Source: an uncultured Lachnospiraceae bacterium
Lineage (GTDB): Bacteria; Bacillota; Clostridia; Lachnospirales; Lachnospiraceae
Reading direction: 5' to 3'
Length of the DNA: 14,346 nucleotides
NCBI GenBank assembly: GCA_937901625.1
Contig: CALDIE010000239.1
Coordinates: 1 to 14,346 of the forward strand
The notes under the pieces are model-generated. The model searched no databases, was not told the origin of the DNA, and was given only the letters and a program-made list of their open reading frames with translations. Numbering within the stretch: position 1 is the first letter of the stretch; each line of letters opens with the position of its first letter. A program made the translations under genes and the position numbers. Below are positions 12,754 to 14,346 of this stretch, in pieces.

Positions 12754-14346
12754 ATGAAAAGTTTTGATCAAAAAAACAGAAAGAGGATGGCAGCGCGGCT
12801 GGCGGCGCTTTCGGCAGTGTCGGCGCTCGCTCTTTTTACGCTGGATGCCCGGGCGGACAGTGCGCGGGATATCACCATCGTGGATCCGACTTCCTTTCAT
12901 GCGGGTCTGGATGACGGACGGATCTACAGCGGTGTACGCATCGGCGATATAGATGTTTCCGGTATGACGGCAGCGGAAGCGCAGGATGCCGTTAACAACT
13001 ACCTTTCCACATTGTATTCCACACAGGTGACACTGGTGTGCGCGCAGGATGAACGGGTGAACGCGACCTTCGGTGAGTTAGGTCCCGTCTGGGGCAATCC
13101 GGACGTGGTGGACGAGGCACTTTCCTTAGCGGCCACCGGAAATGTCATTGAGCGCTACAAGCTGGAAAAGGATATCGCTCACAACGGTATGGAATTTCCT
13201 TTGGAGGTATCTTTTGACGAGGAGACCATCACCGCCTATATCGAAAACTATTGCAGTATCTACGATATTCCGGTAGAGAACCCTACATTGAAGAAGGAGA
13301 ACGGCAGTTTTGTCGTGATCGACGGAAGCGACGGAATGGGCGTAAACGTGGAGGCATCGGTTACAAGACTGCAGGATGAACTCTACGATGATTATTTGAA
13401 CGGCATCTCGGAAATCGACCTGGTCGTGGAAGAGACAAAGCCGGACGCGGCAGCAGAGGATCTGCGGCAGATCCATGATCTGCTGGGAACCTTTACCACG
13501 AGCTATTCCACTTCCGGGGCAAACCGCAGCGCCAATGTTGAAAACGGCTGCAGACTGATCAACGGGACAGTGCTCTATCCCGGAGAAGAGTTTTCCGCCT
13601 ATAATGCCATCAAGCCGTTCAGTACGGCCAATGGATATTATCTGGCAGGCTCCTACTTAAACGGGCAAGTCGTGGAGAGTCTCGGCGGCGGTATCTGCCA
13701 GGTATCCTCCACCTTGTACAATGCGGTACTTCGCGCGGAACTCCAGGTGACAGAGCGCCACAACCACTCCATGGTGGTTACCTATGTACAGAAGTCCGGA
13801 GACGCGGCAATCGCCGAATCTTCCGGTAAGGATTTCCGTTTCATCAACTCAACGGACTATCCGATCTATATCGAAGGGTATTGTTCCGGCAAGCAGATCA
13901 CCTTCAATATTTACGGCGTGGAGAGCCGGGATCCGGGACGGAGCTTTGAGTTTGTCAGCGAAGTGCTTTCCGAAACCCCGGTGCAGGAGATCATCACGGT
14001 GGATCCTTCACAGCCGGCCGGTTACGTGTCTGTAGGCGGAAGCCCGCATACGGGTTATAAAGCCCGCTTGTGGAAAGTGGTATACGAAAACGGAGTAGAA
14101 GTAGAGCGTGTTGAGATCAACAGCAGCAGTTACGCCATGAGCCCCAGGACCTGTGTGGTTGGTGTAGGATCGGCAAATGCCGACTACGCGAACCGGATGA
14201 TGGCGGCAGCCGCCAGCGGAAGTATTTCCGTGTGTCAGGCGGAAGCGGCAAGCGTGCAGGCCGATTTTGCGGCAGCACAGGCAGCGGCGCAGGCGGCGGC
14301 AGAAGCGGCGGCGTTGGCAGCGGCGCCGGGACCTGTGGCAGAATAA
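12754..14346 (+). CDS. VanW-family exported protein with peptidoglycan-binding and G5-like domains
   Basis: A 530-aa protein predicted to act outside the cell at the wall. Residues 1-34 form a signal peptide (basic N-terminus, hydrophobic core to ALFTLDARA, likely cut after Ala34). Residues of about 55-235 resemble the YoaR/PG_binding_4 region (RIGDIDVSGMTAAEA). The VanW domain spans about 244-389 with the family core GGGICQVSSTLYNAVLRAEL at 311-330. About 404-470 resembles a G5 domain (GYKARLWKVVYENGVEVERV, then SYAMSPRTCVVG). The last 45 or so residues are Ala-rich with no anchor or sorting motif. VanW's biochemical role is unknown; despite the name this is not evidence of vancomycin resistance. 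AGAAGG at 12739-12744 precedes the ATG. The stop TAA is exactly at the window end, so the gene is complete. Confidence 0.9.
   Translation: MKSFDQKNRKRMAARLAALSAVSALALFTLDARADSARDITIVDPTSFHAGLDDGRIYSGVRIGDIDVSGMTAAEAQDAVNNYLSTLYSTQVTLVCAQDERVNATFGELGPVWGNPDVVDEALSLAATGNVIERYKLEKDIAHNGMEFPLEVSFDEETITAYIENYCSIYDIPVENPTLKKENGSFVVIDGSDGMGVNVEASVTRLQDELYDDYLNGISEIDLVVEETKPDAAAEDLRQIHDLLGTFTTSYSTSGANRSANVENGCRLINGTVLYPGEEFSAYNAIKPFSTANGYYLAGSYLNGQVVESLGGGICQVSSTLYNAVLRAELQVTERHNHSMVVTYVQKSGDAAIAESSGKDFRFINSTDYPIYIEGYCSGKQITFNIYGVESRDPGRSFEFVSEVLSETPVQEIITVDPSQPAGYVSVGGSPHTGYKARLWKVVYENGVEVERVEINSSSYAMSPRTCVVGVGSANADYANRMMAAAASGSISVCQAEAASVQADFAAAQAAAQAAAEAAALAAAPGPVAE

Noticed and set aside
12754..14346. 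VanW gene as evidence of a vancomycin-resistance cluster
   Set aside because: VanW-domain proteins are common in Clostridia outside resistance clusters, and no vanH, vanA/B, vanX or vanRS gene is present here.

Overview
This window looks like the chromosome of a strictly anaerobic, fermenting Clostridia, most likely a Lachnospiraceae relative. The evidence is the gdpP-rplI-dnaB gene order typical of Firmicutes, a pyruvate formate-lyase pair (pflB-pflA), a small clostridial-type 2[4Fe-4S] ferredoxin, a DUF1858 protein, an Mbeg1/DUF2974-like protein and a VanW-family surface protein. Base composition is moderate. Shine-Dalgarno sites are strong and some genes use TTG starts. No transposase, phage gene, CRISPR array, tRNA or rRNA is visible.

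Layout. Positions 1-5299 are a tight + strand operon: the tail of an unidentified gene, gdpP (c-di-AMP phosphodiesterase), rplI (ribosomal protein L9), dnaB (replicative helicase) and an Mbeg1-like alpha/beta-hydrolase. It closes at a bidirectional hairpin terminator (5373-5397) shared with a convergent 57-aa ferredoxin (5433-5606, - strand). An unrecognised two-TM protein with charged, probably coiled-coil ends follows on + (5879-6439). It converges on the pfl locus on the - strand: pflA (6457-7209) lies downstream of pflB (7474-9750), which has a near-consensus promoter and its own hairpin terminator. A 545-bp intergenic region holds the pflB promoter, a 13-bp palindrome, a compound hairpin and an A/C-rich tract. 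It leads into a DUF1858 protein (10297-10608) and an HD-domain protein (10648-11262) that keeps the metal and catalytic residues of (p)ppGpp hydrolases. An AT-rich promoter region precedes an SCP2-like protein with a histone-H1-like Lys/Ala/Pro tail (11607-12209). A structured 390-bp intergenic region, a 36-aa single-TM protein (12601-12711) and a complete VanW/G5-like exported protein (12754-14346) close the window.

How the genes may work together. PflB and PflA interconvert pyruvate and formate plus acetyl-CoA, with PflA needing a low-potential electron donor such as the ferredoxin nearby. GdpP and the HD protein suggest nucleotide second-messenger turnover (c-di-AMP and possibly (p)ppGpp). 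I found no clear defence or biosynthetic system. The most unusual signals are (a) a 26-nt element, 24/26 identical, lying 4-5 nt after a TATAAT box at two places (10025 and 12536), (b) the long structured and then A/C-rich leader before the DUF1858 gene, (c) the SCP2/H1-tail protein with a 90-bp internal duplication, and (d) small genes and 15-bp coding repeats.
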